A model generated the notes under the pieces. The model did not search any database. It saw only the letters and a list, made by a program, of their open reading frames with translations, and was not told the origin of the DNA. A program made the position numbers and the translations under genes. A stretch of DNA of 16,024 nucleotides. Source: CBDULX01 sp965368175. Lineage in GTDB: Bacteria; Pseudomonadota; Gammaproteobacteria; SZUA-229. Below are positions 1-8,568 of the stretch, in pieces (positions within the stretch are counted from its first letter, which is position 1; every line of letters starts with the position of its first letter). The stretch is from assembly GCA_965368175.1 (NCBI GenBank), contig CBDULX010000052.1:1-16024 (forward strand). Direction: 5' to 3'.

Positions 1-2203
1 TTTCAATCAGTCGATTAATGTCTTCCACATTAATGCCATATCTAGCAATGGCTTTCGGTTTGATATTCACCTGTAAATATTTCTGTCCGGACAAACGACT
101 GCGAAACACATCCACTGCACCCGGAATCTGATTAACTTCATCTTCAATTTTCTGCGATAATTTTTCAAGCACATCGAGTTCATCACCATACAATTTGATC
201 GCCATGGCGGCACGAACACCGGTCAGCATTTCGCTCACCCGCATATCGATGGGCTGGGTGAATGCATAATCAATCCCTTCAAAACTCTCCAGCTTCTTAC
301 GTAAATTTTCCTGGAAGGTCGCCAGTGACACCTCCCATTGATCGCGGGGTTTGGTGATCAGAAAATTATCGGTCTGATATAAACCCATGGGATCCATACG
401 CAGCTCATCGGCACCGGTGCGCGATACAACGCCAGTCACTTCCGGTAATTCCATCATCGCCTTCTGTATTGGCACATCTCGCTGCAGCGAATATTCCAGA
501 GAAATATCCGACGCTTTTTCAACAATAACCACCGTGGTACCTTCATCCATTAGTGGCATGAATTCTTTACCGATGGATGGAAAGATCACGGCAGCAACCA
601 GTAGCGCGAATACGGCCAGCGCAACCGCCAGCAATCGAAAGTTCAATGCCCACTGCACAATGGGGCGATAAATGTTTTTCAATGTGCTGAGCAACCAGCC
701 ATCGGTTTCATCACCGCCTTTCATGAGCAAACTGGCCAGTACTGGAATCACCGTGAGTGACAGGACCAGTGATGCCAGAAGTGCAAAGGATATAGTCACT
801 GCCAGTGGCATAAACATCTTACCTTCCAGACCCGTGAGGCTAAACAGCGGCAGGAACACCAGAATAATAATCAGCACTCCGGAAATGACCGGTGTAGACA
901 CTTCAAGCACCGCCCGATACACCAGATGCAGACGACTAATGCCTTTTGGACTATGACTTAATCGGGTATGAATATTCTCCACCACCACCACGGCTGCATC
1001 CACCAGAATGCCAATAGCAATCGCCAGCCCCCCGAGAGACATCAGATTGGCCGACACATTAAACATATACATCAGGATAAAGGTCAGCAGCACCGACAGA
1101 GGTAATATCAGGGCGACCGTAAGCGCCGCACGCAGATTACCCAGCATGATCACCAGTACTAGCACTACCAGTATCACCGCTTCGCCCAGGGCTTTTTCCA
1201 CGGTCCAGACCGCAGAGGTAATCAATTCACTGCGATCATAAAATGGAATAATCTCGACGCCTTTGGGCAGCGAGGGTTTCAGTACTTCAAGCTCTCGCTT
1301 CACACCTTCCACCGCCATCCGGCTGTTGGCACCTTTGCGTAACAATGCCAGCCCGGTGACCACTTCACCTTCACCATGGGCAGTAACAGCGCCGTAGCGT
1401 GTCATGGCGCTGATTTTTACCGTTGCCAGATCGCCGATGTGAATCGGAATACCATTGCGAGTCGCAACCGTAATAGCACGAATATCATCTTCATTTTTCA
1501 GCAGGCCCACGGTTCGAAGCAGCAACATAGACTGTTCGCGATTAATACGATCTCCACCGGCATTGCGATTATTCTGCTGCAGGGCCATTTCCAGATCATC
1601 AATTCCCAGTCCCTGTCGCAAAAGAGCCTGCGGATCTGGAATTACTTCGAAACTGCGTACCTCACCGCCCAGTGAATTAATATCGGCAATGCCTTCTACC
1701 GTTCTTAATTTAGGCCTTAGCACCCAGTCCTGGAGACTGCGTAACTGTTGATTGGTATATCCATTACCTTTAATCTGGTACATGTAGATTTCGCCCACCG
1801 GTGTGGTAATCGGGGCAAGGCCACCATCCACACCTGCCGGTAAATCGCCCCAGACCTGGTTCAATCGTTCAGTTACCTGATTGCGCGCCCAGTAAATATC
1901 CGTACCATCTTCAAAGTCGATAACAATAATGGCCAGCGCATACTTGGTGGTAGAGCGCAAAACTTTCTGCCTGGGCAGGCCCTGCATTTCCGTTTCTATC
2001 GGAAAGGTGATGCGACTCTCCACCTCGTTCGGTGACATGCCAGGCGCTTTAACTATGACCTGTACCTGGGGAGAGGAAATATCTGGAAAGGCATCTATAG
2101 CGAGATTATTGAACGCCCATAAACCCGTACCGGTAATGGCCAGCGCCAGCAGGAGAATCATCAATCGCTGTATCAGTGAAAACCGAATCAGTGCTGCAAT
2201 CAT
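1..2203 (-). CDS. HME-RND heavy-metal efflux pump, CusA/CzcA family (partial, 3' end beyond window)
   Basis: Inner-membrane proton-driven RND pump that exports metal ions with an outer-membrane factor and a fusion protein. The frame is open from ATG 2203 to the left edge: 734 residues of a family usually near 1,030, so the C-terminal part lies outside. Visible are TM1 (about residues 10-30), the N-terminal motif LAIDAFPDIS and the TM4 motif AIAIGILVDAAVVVVENI with D402 and E409. The TM4 layout VDAA, without the earlier Asp of CzcA's DFG, resembles CusA (monovalent Cu/Ag) more than CzcA (divalent). The later segment DELRMDPMGLYQTDNF is not the CusA sequence, so the substrate is unresolved. M659 in SEMLTG lines up by eye with CusA M672. 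The start overlaps the stop of the upstream outer-membrane factor as ATGA, which suggests translational coupling. Family assignment is very safe; metal specificity is inference. Confidence 0.95.
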   Translation of the reverse strand, partial: MIAALIRFSLIQRLMILLLALAITGTGLWAFNNLAIDAFPDISSPQVQVIVKAPGMSPNEVESRITFPIETEMQGLPRQKVLRSTTKYALAIIVIDFEDGTDIYWARNQVTERLNQVWGDLPAGVDGGLAPITTPVGEIYMYQIKGNGYTNQQLRSLQDWVLRPKLRTVEGIADINSLGGEVRSFEVIPDPQALLRQGLGIDDLEMALQQNNRNAGGDRINREQSMLLLRTVGLLKNEDDIRAITVATRNGIPIHIGDLATVKISAMTRYGAVTAHGEGEVVTGLALLRKGANSRMAVEGVKRELEVLKPSLPKGVEIIPFYDRSELITSAVWTVEKALGEAVILVVLVLVIMLGNLRAALTVALILPLSVLLTFILMYMFNVSANLMSLGGLAIAIGILVDAAVVVVENIHTRLSHSPKGISRLHLVYRAVLEVSTPVISGVLIIILVFLPLFSLTGLEGKMFMPLAVTISFALLASLVLSLTVIPVLASLLMKGGDETDGWLLSTLKNIYRPIVQWALNFRLLAVALAVFALLVAAVIFPSIGKEFMPLMDEGTTVVIVEKASDISLEYSLQRDVPIQKAMMELPEVTGVVSRTGADELRMDPMGLYQTDNFLITKPRDQWEVSLATFQENLRKKLESFEGIDYAFTQPIDMRVSEMLTGVRAAMAIKLYGDELDVLEKLSQKIEDEVNQIPGAVDVFRSRLSGQKYLQVNIKPKAIARYGINVEDINRLIE

Positions 2204-3504
2204 TTTGCACCTCCCTGTTCAGTGCTGGCGGCTCCGGTTATAAAAACCCCTGCTGCCAGTCTAAGCATCGCCAGTTCCTGACCCGCCTCGGCCAGTAATT
2301 TCAGGTAACCTTTTTTGATATCAAAATAGGTATTGTTGCCATCGACCAGCCCCAGAATATTCTGTTCACCGGCGGCAAAACTTTTACGGTTTAGCAGAAA
2401 CAGTTCTTCTGCTGGCTTTAGCAGACTTTTACTGTAATCCTCAGCCTGTTGCAGTAAATGTTCATAGTGAACAAAACTTTGCAGTAACTGACTGTTAAGC
2501 TCGCGCTGTGTCACTTCGTAGTCTGCACGTGAACGAATCAACTCGGCTTTTGCCATAGACACTGTTCGATTGTTTTCATTCCACAGGGGGATTTCCATAT
2601 TCACCGAAATACCCGCATAGGTTTCGTTCTGCGAATTGAAATTATCCCGTTCCAGGAACAGATTCAGTGTTGGGTCTTTATAACGGGATGCTTTAGCCAC
2701 TTCGGTTTCTGCCCGTGCAGCCTCCAGTTTATGTCGTGCAGAACTCAGGCCGGGATGTTTATCCAGTTGTTTTAACAAACTGCTCAACTCCAGCCTGGCT
2801 TTCACTAATTCCAGCGGGCTTAATTGCGGAACCATCCTGGGATCAAGATTTAGCAGGATACGGAACTGGCCAGCCGTTTCATTCAATTCACCCTCGGCAG
2901 AAGCGACTGCCTGGCGCGCCGATTCACGCATAATAGCCAGACGCTTCTGCTCCAGGGGGGATAGATAGCGTACCAGACGATCCGGTGAACCGGTGGATGT
3001 TTTGTTCGACAGCTGAAACTGATTAGCCAGTGCCAGTCGTTGCTGGCTCAGATTAAATAGAGACGCCTTCAACTGTAATTCATGGAACAATATGCTTGCC
3101 TGGTATTCCAGCAATAACTGTTGTTGCATATTCTGCGACTGGCTGGCCGATAACAATGATGCAGCCTGTTTAATTTGTGGCTGCATACGGTTAACCGGGA
3201 TCGGCTGACTAAACACCAGCTGGCTCACGTCATAGCCCCCGGAACCGTCTTCCATGCCCAGTTTTTCATCGACCCGGATTTCAATTTCAGGGTTTGGCCA
3301 TTGCTCGGCCTGTTGTTGATCAGTCTGGCGAATACTAATCATTTCCTGGCTGGCCTGAAATTCGGGCGCTACCTGTAGAACACGTTGAATCACGCTGTTC
3401 AAATCCCAGATCTGATCCGCATTTGACAGTACTGGCCAGGCCATCATGCTGGCCAGCAAAGCTCGCATAAAATAAGTTATTAATCTATCAGGTTTTGGTT
3501 TCAT
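2200..3504 (-). CDS. TolC-family outer-membrane factor of the metal efflux system (CzcC/CusC-like)
   Basis: Outer-membrane channel component of the RND efflux complex. The 434-residue product has a signal peptide ending near LSNA-DQ (about residue 29) and no lipobox Cys, so it is probably not lipidated. The rest has the long helical repeats of the OEP/TolC fold, rich in Gln, Leu, Ala and Glu, and its length is normal for CzcC-type factors. The frame can be extended by one codon to GTG 3507. I prefer ATG 3504, which directly follows that GTG and has a weak AAAGA-type ribosome site upstream. The stop overlaps the RND start by four bases (ATGA). In most czc/cus operons a membrane fusion protein gene sits between these two; here it does not, so it may lie beyond the left edge. 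Confidence 0.93.
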   Translation of the reverse strand: MKPKPDRLITYFMRALLASMMAWPVLSNADQIWDLNSVIQRVLQVAPEFQASQEMISIRQTDQQQAEQWPNPEIEIRVDEKLGMEDGSGGYDVSQLVFSQPIPVNRMQPQIKQAASLLSASQSQNMQQQLLLEYQASILFHELQLKASLFNLSQQRLALANQFQLSNKTSTGSPDRLVRYLSPLEQKRLAIMRESARQAVASAEGELNETAGQFRILLNLDPRMVPQLSPLELVKARLELSSLLKQLDKHPGLSSARHKLEAARAETEVAKASRYKDPTLNLFLERDNFNSQNETYAGISVNMEIPLWNENNRTVSMAKAELIRSRADYEVTQRELNSQLLQSFVHYEHLLQQAEDYSKSLLKPAEELFLLNRKSFAAGEQNILGLVDGNNTYFDIKKGYLKLLAEAGQELAMLRLAAGVFITGAASTEQGGAK

Positions 3505-3567
3505 CACTATCTTTACTCATGGTGGGTGAAGTCACACACTCAGGTATTATTTAAAAAATATAAAAAC

Positions 3568-3584
3568 TGTGGCGTACAACCACA
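3568..3584 (-). terminator. Weak hairpin plus T-rich tract between the CzcI-like gene and the outer-membrane factor
   Basis: On the minus strand TGTGG and CCACA form a 5-bp stem around a 7-nt loop, followed at once by GTTTTTATATTTTTT. This is the shape of a rho-independent terminator, but the stem is short. It lies in the 95-bp gap after the small first gene of the efflux operon, so it could attenuate transcription into the channel and pump genes. Seen in sequence; function is inference. Confidence 0.4.
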
Positions 3585-3602
3585 AGATTAGCAGAAGTAT
3601 AA

Positions 3603-4001
3603 TTAAACCAGTGGAGGTGCGCGCAGTGGCGGTCTGAAATGTACGGAGTATTTATTAGAACAGGATGGTTTGAAATAATTTCGGGCCAGCCGTATACAGG
3701 TCTGAACAAACAGCAGCAATAACAGGCTAATGAGAATAGCTGCCAGAACTGGCATAAATGATAACTTACTCATCAGGCCGGAATAATTCACATCATGTTG
3801 CGCAATTTCATCAGCATGGGCAGTCTGGTTGAAATTGAACACACTGTGGGCTGAATCGTAGTGGACATGGCCCAGCAATTCGGCCTTGTGGGTATAGGTG
3901 TGAACATGCAGCTGCAAACTCTGCACGAACAGCATCGATAGAATCATGGTGACTAACCACAATCTTCTTTTCAAGCTGTCTGTGTTAGCGAGCTGTTTCA
4001 T
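3603..4001 (-). CDS. Small His-rich membrane protein heading the efflux operon (CzcI-like)
   Basis: A 132-residue protein with an N-terminal hydrophobic segment (about residues 13-32) and a second near residues 84-101. Between them is a His-rich stretch that includes LHVHTYTH and GHVHYDSAH and is probably periplasmic. The tail ends FRPPLRAPPLV, a Pro/Arg-rich C-terminus that I associate, from memory, with small proteins encoded upstream of czc-type operons. The His cluster suggests metal binding or sensing. The gene is the first of the operon, 95 bp before the outer-membrane factor. A good promoter lies so close that the mRNA would be nearly leaderless, and there is no clear ribosome site before ATG 4001. 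M19 is an alternative start but would cut into the first hydrophobic segment. The family name is tentative. Confidence 0.7.
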   Translation of the reverse strand: MKQLANTDSLKRRLWLVTMILSMLFVQSLQLHVHTYTHKAELLGHVHYDSAHSVFNFNQTAHADEIAQHDVNYSGLMSKLSFMPVLAAILISLLLLLFVQTCIRLARNYFKPSCSNKYSVHFRPPLRAPPLV

Positions 4002-4010
4002 GAGGTCGGC

Positions 4011-4039
4011 ACTATAATGAAATTATCTGACTGTGTAAA
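4011..4039 (-). promoter_or_regulatory. Sigma-70-type promoter of the metal efflux operon
   Basis: On the minus strand TTTACA (4039-4034), a 17-bp spacer and TATAGT (4016-4011) match the -35/-10 consensus closely. The expected start of transcription is about 4004, only about three bases before ATG 4001. Confidence rests on consensus match and position only. Confidence 0.6.
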
Positions 4040-4052
4040 CCATCAATGTTGG

Positions 4053-4077
4053 GGCTATGTGATGAACTTCAATAGCC
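4053..4077. promoter_or_regulatory. Dyad GGCTAT-N13-ATAGCC upstream of the efflux promoter
   Basis: A perfect 6-bp inverted repeat with a 13-bp spacer lies 14 bp upstream of the -35 box of the efflux operon promoter, where an activator would bind. It does not match a MerR-type or CopR box that I can recognise. No regulator gene is adjacent inside the window. Confidence 0.35.
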
Positions 4078-4216
4078 ACAGTGTGACCAATAAGGCTGCT
4101 AATGGTTCAGAAATATAAAAGCCAATATTGATGATATTTGTGTGACTATGTCACTGAAAAATTGCTTCAATTTCTACTAGCATAAAAACGAGTTTTCAAT
4201 CAGCCACATCAATCGC

Positions 4217-5410
4217 CTAAAAATAATAGGCCAGCAGGATATTCAGTGTGTCACCTCTGGAATAATAACCGTCATACTCCGATTCACTATCACCATAAGA
4301 TATGATACCCGTTAATGTGAGTTGTAAATTTTCCTGCCAGCTGTAATTCAATGTTAATGGTAGCATCCCTCCGTGGTCATGCAGGTTTACGATCAATGAC
4401 GGCGAAAAGATGAGCAATGGATGCAGTTCGATTTGCAATCCTGCAGATAGATAATTCTTCCCCAGGGCAAACAGTTCACCCCGTTCAATTCGCGTCAGCA
4501 ATTCCGAATCGAGACCTGGTCCAATAGTATTCTGGCCAAATCCATTGTGATAATACTCGATAAATCCGTAAACATTATGCCCTGACCAGAGCCATGAATA
4601 ATCCATATTGCTAACAACACTTGTAACACCACCATCACTGTCACTTCGACTACGTGTAATATCCACACGCCATAACGCCTCGCCCACTGGTCGCGAATAA
4701 CCTATAGCAATCATAGGCTGGTCGTAGTGCTGTGCCAACAGAACATCGACATCACTGCTTCCACTGATGCCGTGGTATTTGAAAGCCAGTGAACTTTCTG
4801 CCTGTTCAATTTCTCCAGTGACATCTCGCCTGGGCAATAAAATCATTTGCCAGTCGTTACCCTTCTCAGTGGCCCATTGACCATAAAGCATGTCATCACC
4901 GGATTTGTAATCCTTGTCGATGGCTATGGGCTGGAAGGGGTTGAAAATATCCATCGGGTGAAACACCAGCCCATTACCCCAGCTAACTGCCTGCCGCCCC
5001 AGGCGCATGACCAGAGATTCATCGGTATAAGCCAGACTCAGCCTGTCCAGCCGATGCAGCATGTAATCATTGCTATCATCTTCAAATACATGGCTGAGAT
5101 CAAACCAGCGACGTTGATCCGGGTCCTGACCAACTGTCAGACTATTGCTGTTACTGTGTAAGGCACTCAACTCATAATGCGTTTCGAAGCTCCAGAGATC
5201 CCGCCGTGCACTAAATAATAAACGAGTATTGATACCCTGACTGATTTGTCGCTCTCCCCCCAGGCTGCTGCCCAGTGAAGCCGTCGGATATTCAGTATCA
5301 TTGAAGGTATATTTTAAATGCCCGCCATACTCCCAGGCCAGGACATGTTGACTGTTGCTCATCATGAGCAAACCTGTAATTACACCAATAAGAACGCGAA
5401 TGGACTTCAT
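4217..5410 (-). CDS. Outer-membrane beta-barrel protein of the LolA/FtsX-type cassette
   Basis: A 397-residue protein with a signal peptide (cleavage near VLA-WE, residue 25). It consists of alternating short strands rich in Tyr, Trp, Asp and Ser and ends in LLAYYF. A terminal Phe with aromatic residues is the classic recognition signal for BAM-inserted barrels. A central segment, GRQAVSWGNGLVFHPM followed by DIFNPF, recalls DUF1302 or alginate-export-like porins, but I cannot assign a family firmly. It is the last gene of the cassette: its ATG follows the TAG of the ATPase gene with no intervening base, and the AGCAGG ribosome site lies inside the ATPase coding end. The context implies that it is the outer-membrane receiver or exit for whatever the ABC transporter and LolA-like protein move. 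The substrate is unknown. Confidence 0.85.
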   Translation of the reverse strand: MKSIRVLIGVITGLLMMSNSQHVLAWEYGGHLKYTFNDTEYPTASLGSSLGGERQISQGINTRLLFSARRDLWSFETHYELSALHSNSNSLTVGQDPDQRRWFDLSHVFEDDSNDYMLHRLDRLSLAYTDESLVMRLGRQAVSWGNGLVFHPMDIFNPFQPIAIDKDYKSGDDMLYGQWATEKGNDWQMILLPRRDVTGEIEQAESSLAFKYHGISGSSDVDVLLAQHYDQPMIAIGYSRPVGEALWRVDITRSRSDSDGGVTSVVSNMDYSWLWSGHNVYGFIEYYHNGFGQNTIGPGLDSELLTRIERGELFALGKNYLSAGLQIELHPLLIFSPSLIVNLHDHGGMLPLTLNYSWQENLQLTLTGIISYGDSESEYDGYYSRGDTLNILLAYYF

Positions 5411-6100
5411 CTATGCCTGCTGGTTGTTTTCCAGAATTTTACCGTCATGCAGCTTGATGAGACGTTTAGCACGATCCATCACCATGGGATCATGGGTAGA
5501 GATGATGAAGGTCGTATTATGCTGCTGGTTCATTGTGCGCATAATATCCAGCAACTTGCTGGCATTGATGGAATCCAGATTGGCGGTGGGCTCATCCGCC
5601 AGTACCAGGCTGGGTTTAGCTACAATGGCACGGGCCACCGCCACTCGCTGTTGCTGGCCACCGGATAACTCAGCGGGCGTACGTGACTCCAGCCCCTGCA
5701 AGCCCACTTCATTTAAAATTTCGTAAGACAGCAGACGACGTTCGGCTTTTTTTACTCCCTGCATCTGCATCACCATTTCCACATTTTCCTGTGCCGTGAG
5801 TACCGGGATTAAATTATATGCCTGGAACACAAAACCGATTTTATGCAATCGCATTTCAGCCAGTTCCGATTTGTTCATTTGATCAATACGTTCATCGTCT
5901 ATGGTGATTTCACCAGAGCTGGGCAAATCCAGTCCACCAATCATATTCAACAGGGTGGATTTGCCGGAACCCGAGGGCCCGGATAAACAGATAAAATCAC
6001 CGCGCTCAACGTCCAGGTCGACATCGGCCAGTGCATGGACTTCGATCAATCCCTGGCGGTAGGTTTTTACCAGATCTTTACAGCTGACAACTATATCCAT
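5411..6100 (-). CDS. LolD/MacB-type ABC transporter ATPase
   Basis: Cytoplasmic ATPase subunit that should power the two FtsX-type permeases encoded just upstream. From ATG 6100 it has 229 residues, typical for LolD. All motifs are present: Walker A GPSGSGKS (41-48), Q-loop Q93, signature LSGGQ (145-149), Walker B LVLADEPT with E170, and switch H203. The frame is open up to ATG 6145, but that start would add 15 residues overlapping the permease. ATG 6100 starts one base after the permease stop, has AGGA at a good distance (ccaggatttgatATG) and gives the normal family N-terminus. The downstream barrel gene starts directly after the stop codon. Family assignment is certain; substrate and complex are inferred from context. 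Confidence 0.95.
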   Translation of the reverse strand: MDIVVSCKDLVKTYRQGLIEVHALADVDLDVERGDFICLSGPSGSGKSTLLNMIGGLDLPSSGEITIDDERIDQMNKSELAEMRLHKIGFVFQAYNLIPVLTAQENVEMVMQMQGVKKAERRLLSYEILNEVGLQGLESRTPAELSGGQQQRVAVARAIVAKPSLVLADEPTANLDSINASKLLDIMRTMNQQHNTTFIISTHDPMVMDRAKRLIKLHDGKILENNQQA

Positions 6101-6101
6101 A

Positions 6102-7328
6102 TCAAATCCTGGTAAGTGCATCAGCAGGCACCATACTGGATGCACGCCAGGCCGGATACAGGCTGGTGAACAGGCCCAGAATAATGACCACTGAGTTGGC
6201 TAAAATTAAATCCCCTCTGACGATAACAAAGGGAATGATATTCGACATGTTCGCCATTTCCATGCCCTGGGCAAAGGCCGAAACATCTATGCCCTCTCCA
6301 GTGGCCAGTACCGACAGCCAGGACACCAGATTACCCAGTGCCGTTCCCAGTAGCAGTAACATGATGGCTTCGATCCATACCTGGCCCATAATAAAAGCTG
6401 GCTTCAATCCCAGCGCCTGAAACAGCCCAAATTCACGGGTGCGTTCGAACACCGCCATTAACAATGTATTAATAATGCCAAAGCCCATGGCAATGAACAC
6501 AATCAGATGCCAGATGAGATGGAAGTCCTCGTACATTTCCACCATCACCCGCGACATGGGCTGCAATTCGTGCCAGGCCTGTATATCAAGGTTCGGAAGC
6601 TGCTGTTTAAGTTTTTGAACAACTGAATCCACAACCTTGCCATCGTTCAGGATGATAGCAATTTCGGATACCTGATTGTTTATGCCCAGTAACTGCTCTG
6701 CCGTTTTCCTGCCCATAAATAGATAACCGGTTTCAAGAGCTTCCATCTGGGTATCGAAGATACCGACTATACGAACCCCCCGATCCGCGATGTCATTATC
6801 GAGATTTTGTGACATCACCACCACCCGTTTACCGAGACGGGTTTCCAGTTGTTCGGCCATTTTTTTTCCAATGATCACGCCCTGGTCATCGGAAGCTGAC
6901 AGGTATTCTCCCTGCACAATATTTTTTGCTATAAACGACAGCTCGGCTTCTGCATCGGGATCAATACCAATCAACACCAGACCATAGGAATCCCGTTCAC
7001 TGGCCACCACCGCTGGTACCCGGATACGCATGGCTGATTTCTGATTGGCCTGGTGGTTCTGCAATTCCGCCTGCAGAGAATCATCGACCTGGAAACTATG
7101 CTCCACCACCGGGTCATCGAGATAACCTGGCGCATGTATCTGGATATGTCCGGTGAGGTTTTCCACCGTGTCATCGATGATCTGCAAACTCATACCGCGC
7201 ATGAAGGCCGCCGTGAAAATCATCGCCCACACACCCAGCACAATGGCGAACAGGATCACCAGGGTACGTCGGTGGTTGCGCCATAAATTGCGCCAGGCCA
7301 GTGCGATGAGTAAGTGCAGGCTTTCCAT
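6102..7328 (-). CDS. FtsX/MacB-type ABC permease 2 (LolC/LolE-like)
   Basis: A 408-residue inner-membrane permease with the type VII ABC layout: N-terminal amphipathic AWRNLWRNHRRT, TM1 (about 22-44), a large periplasmic domain, and three C-terminal TMs starting near the segment before ERTREFGLFQALG. That ERTREFG stretch is the usual ATPase-coupling region after TM2. The periplasmic domain begins with GHIQIHAPGYLDDP (60-73), closely matched in permease 1, so the two are paralogues and probably form a heterodimer. The start overlaps the stop of permease 1 by one base (TAATG), which implies coupled translation. Such transporters do not pass substrate through the membrane; they extract it from the outer leaflet or work on the periplasmic side. 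The substrate is not shown by the sequence. Confidence 0.92.
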   Translation of the reverse strand: MESLHLLIALAWRNLWRNHRRTLVILFAIVLGVWAMIFTAAFMRGMSLQIIDDTVENLTGHIQIHAPGYLDDPVVEHSFQVDDSLQAELQNHQANQKSAMRIRVPAVVASERDSYGLVLIGIDPDAEAELSFIAKNIVQGEYLSASDDQGVIIGKKMAEQLETRLGKRVVVMSQNLDNDIADRGVRIVGIFDTQMEALETGYLFMGRKTAEQLLGINNQVSEIAIILNDGKVVDSVVQKLKQQLPNLDIQAWHELQPMSRVMVEMYEDFHLIWHLIVFIAMGFGIINTLLMAVFERTREFGLFQALGLKPAFIMGQVWIEAIMLLLLGTALGNLVSWLSVLATGEGIDVSAFAQGMEMANMSNIIPFVIVRGDLILANSVVIILGLFTSLYPAWRASSMVPADALTRI

Positions 7329-8557
7329 TATATTTTTCGCATGGCCTCAACCGGTTGCAATAAACGGATACGCATGGCCGGATACAAAGCCGCCAGCAAA
7401 GTAAAAATCAGTATGACCCCAGGCCCCAGCAATACACTTTTTATCGAAATTTGCGGGGTCAGCGTGGCGGGCATGTTATATATCCTGGCAAACTCTTCCA
7501 TACCGGAGAAGGTCAGGCCATAGATATAGAAATAAATATTGACACCCAGGCCAATCAGAGTGCCTATGACCAGTGCCAGCAAGGTTAGAACCAAGGCCTC
7601 CAGCATTACCAGCTTGCCAATATTGAAGGGCTTATAACCCAGGGCCAGCATAATGCCGAATTCTCGGGTACGTTCCATTACCGACATCAGGAAGGTATTT
7701 AAAATACTAAAGGTGATGACCCCCACCAGCACGATGTACATCATCCAGCCCGAAGAATAATCCAGCTCGATCATCTGTTTCACTCCCGGCTGAATTTCAT
7801 CCCAGCTCAGGGTCACCAGTCCGTCATAGGGCTCAACCAGTGTCTGTATTCGTGCGCGCAGGCTTTCCACCTGCTTCACGTCCTCGTGATAAATCACCAG
7901 GGCATGACCGTGACCTTCCATGGCAAATAGCTGCTGGAAACTGCCCAGGGGCATCTGGATTAGATTACGGTCCAGATCGCGGGAACCGGAATCGTAAATG
8001 CCCACCACCGGCGCTATGGCCGCCGCCACCGAACCGTCCCGGCCCGAACCCAGAATAGTGATCTCATCACCCAGTTTGAGCTGCATGTTACGGGCCATGC
8101 TGCGGCCGATCACCACTTCATTGGCATCCATGGAAGACAGATAACGGCCCTCACGAATCACACCGGGTAAAATGGACACCAGATCCTCTCGATTCGGCTC
8201 AACACCGACTATCAACGAACCGTAGGTACGCTGTTCAGAAGACACCAGCGCAAAGCCATTAGCTCTGGCCGCAATGGATGCTATGCCAGTGGTTTTACGA
8301 AGATAACTGGCCAAATTCTGAATATCCGCAATGCTGCTACGCATTTTCGGTTCATCCAGATAGCCTTTTTTCTGTACCTGTAACAGTCCCTGGTAGATAC
8401 GGACTGAATTGTCGATCATCAGATCATACTGGCCCAGCTGGATACCAATACTGAATACCAGCAGGGCGGCGCCAAAAGCGATGGCCAGCACCGTAAGAAT
8501 GGTACGCCTTGGATGTCGCCAGATGTTACGCCATGCAAATCGCCAGGTGTTACCCAT
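7328..8557 (-). CDS. FtsX/MacB-type ABC permease 1 (LolC/LolE-like)
   Basis: A 409-residue permease with the same plan as permease 2: N-terminal AWRNIWRHPRRT, TM1 (about 21-42), a periplasmic domain opening with GLLQVQKKGYLDEP (57-70), a coupling region ERTREFGIMLALG and three C-terminal TMs. It ends in a basic tail, MRIRLLQPVEAMRKI, typical of the family. It starts 11 bp after the LolA-like gene, with AAGG about 11 bases before ATG 8557. It shares the RREFG-type coupling and GYLD[ED]P motifs with permease 2 but is clearly divergent from it, as LolC is from LolE. The order carrier, permease, permease, ATPase is consistent with one transporter complex. No missing key region was seen. Confidence 0.92.
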   Translation of the reverse strand: MGNTWRFAWRNIWRHPRRTILTVLAIAFGAALLVFSIGIQLGQYDLMIDNSVRIYQGLLQVQKKGYLDEPKMRSSIADIQNLASYLRKTTGIASIAARANGFALVSSEQRTYGSLIVGVEPNREDLVSILPGVIREGRYLSSMDANEVVIGRSMARNMQLKLGDEITILGSGRDGSVAAAIAPVVGIYDSGSRDLDRNLIQMPLGSFQQLFAMEGHGHALVIYHEDVKQVESLRARIQTLVEPYDGLVTLSWDEIQPGVKQMIELDYSSGWMMYIVLVGVITFSILNTFLMSVMERTREFGIMLALGYKPFNIGKLVMLEALVLTLLALVIGTLIGLGVNIYFYIYGLTFSGMEEFARIYNMPATLTPQISIKSVLLGPGVILIFTLLAALYPAMRIRLLQPVEAMRKI

Positions 8558-8568
8558 ATCGAGAGCCT

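Noticed and set aside
387..2243. Several plus-strand open frames of about 77-104 codons across the left part
   Set aside because: They are antisense shadows of the HME-RND reading frame, which is continuous on the minus strand with clear family motifs.
4142..4154. Short palindrome GTGAC-TAT-GTCAC between the barrel gene and the efflux operon
   Set aside because: Five-base arms are expected by chance in a window this size, and it is over 100 bp from the efflux promoter.
6101..6145. Longer ATPase start at ATG 6145
   Set aside because: It overlaps the permease by 44 bp, adds residues not seen in LolD-type proteins, and ATG 6100 has a better ribosome site directly after the permease stop.
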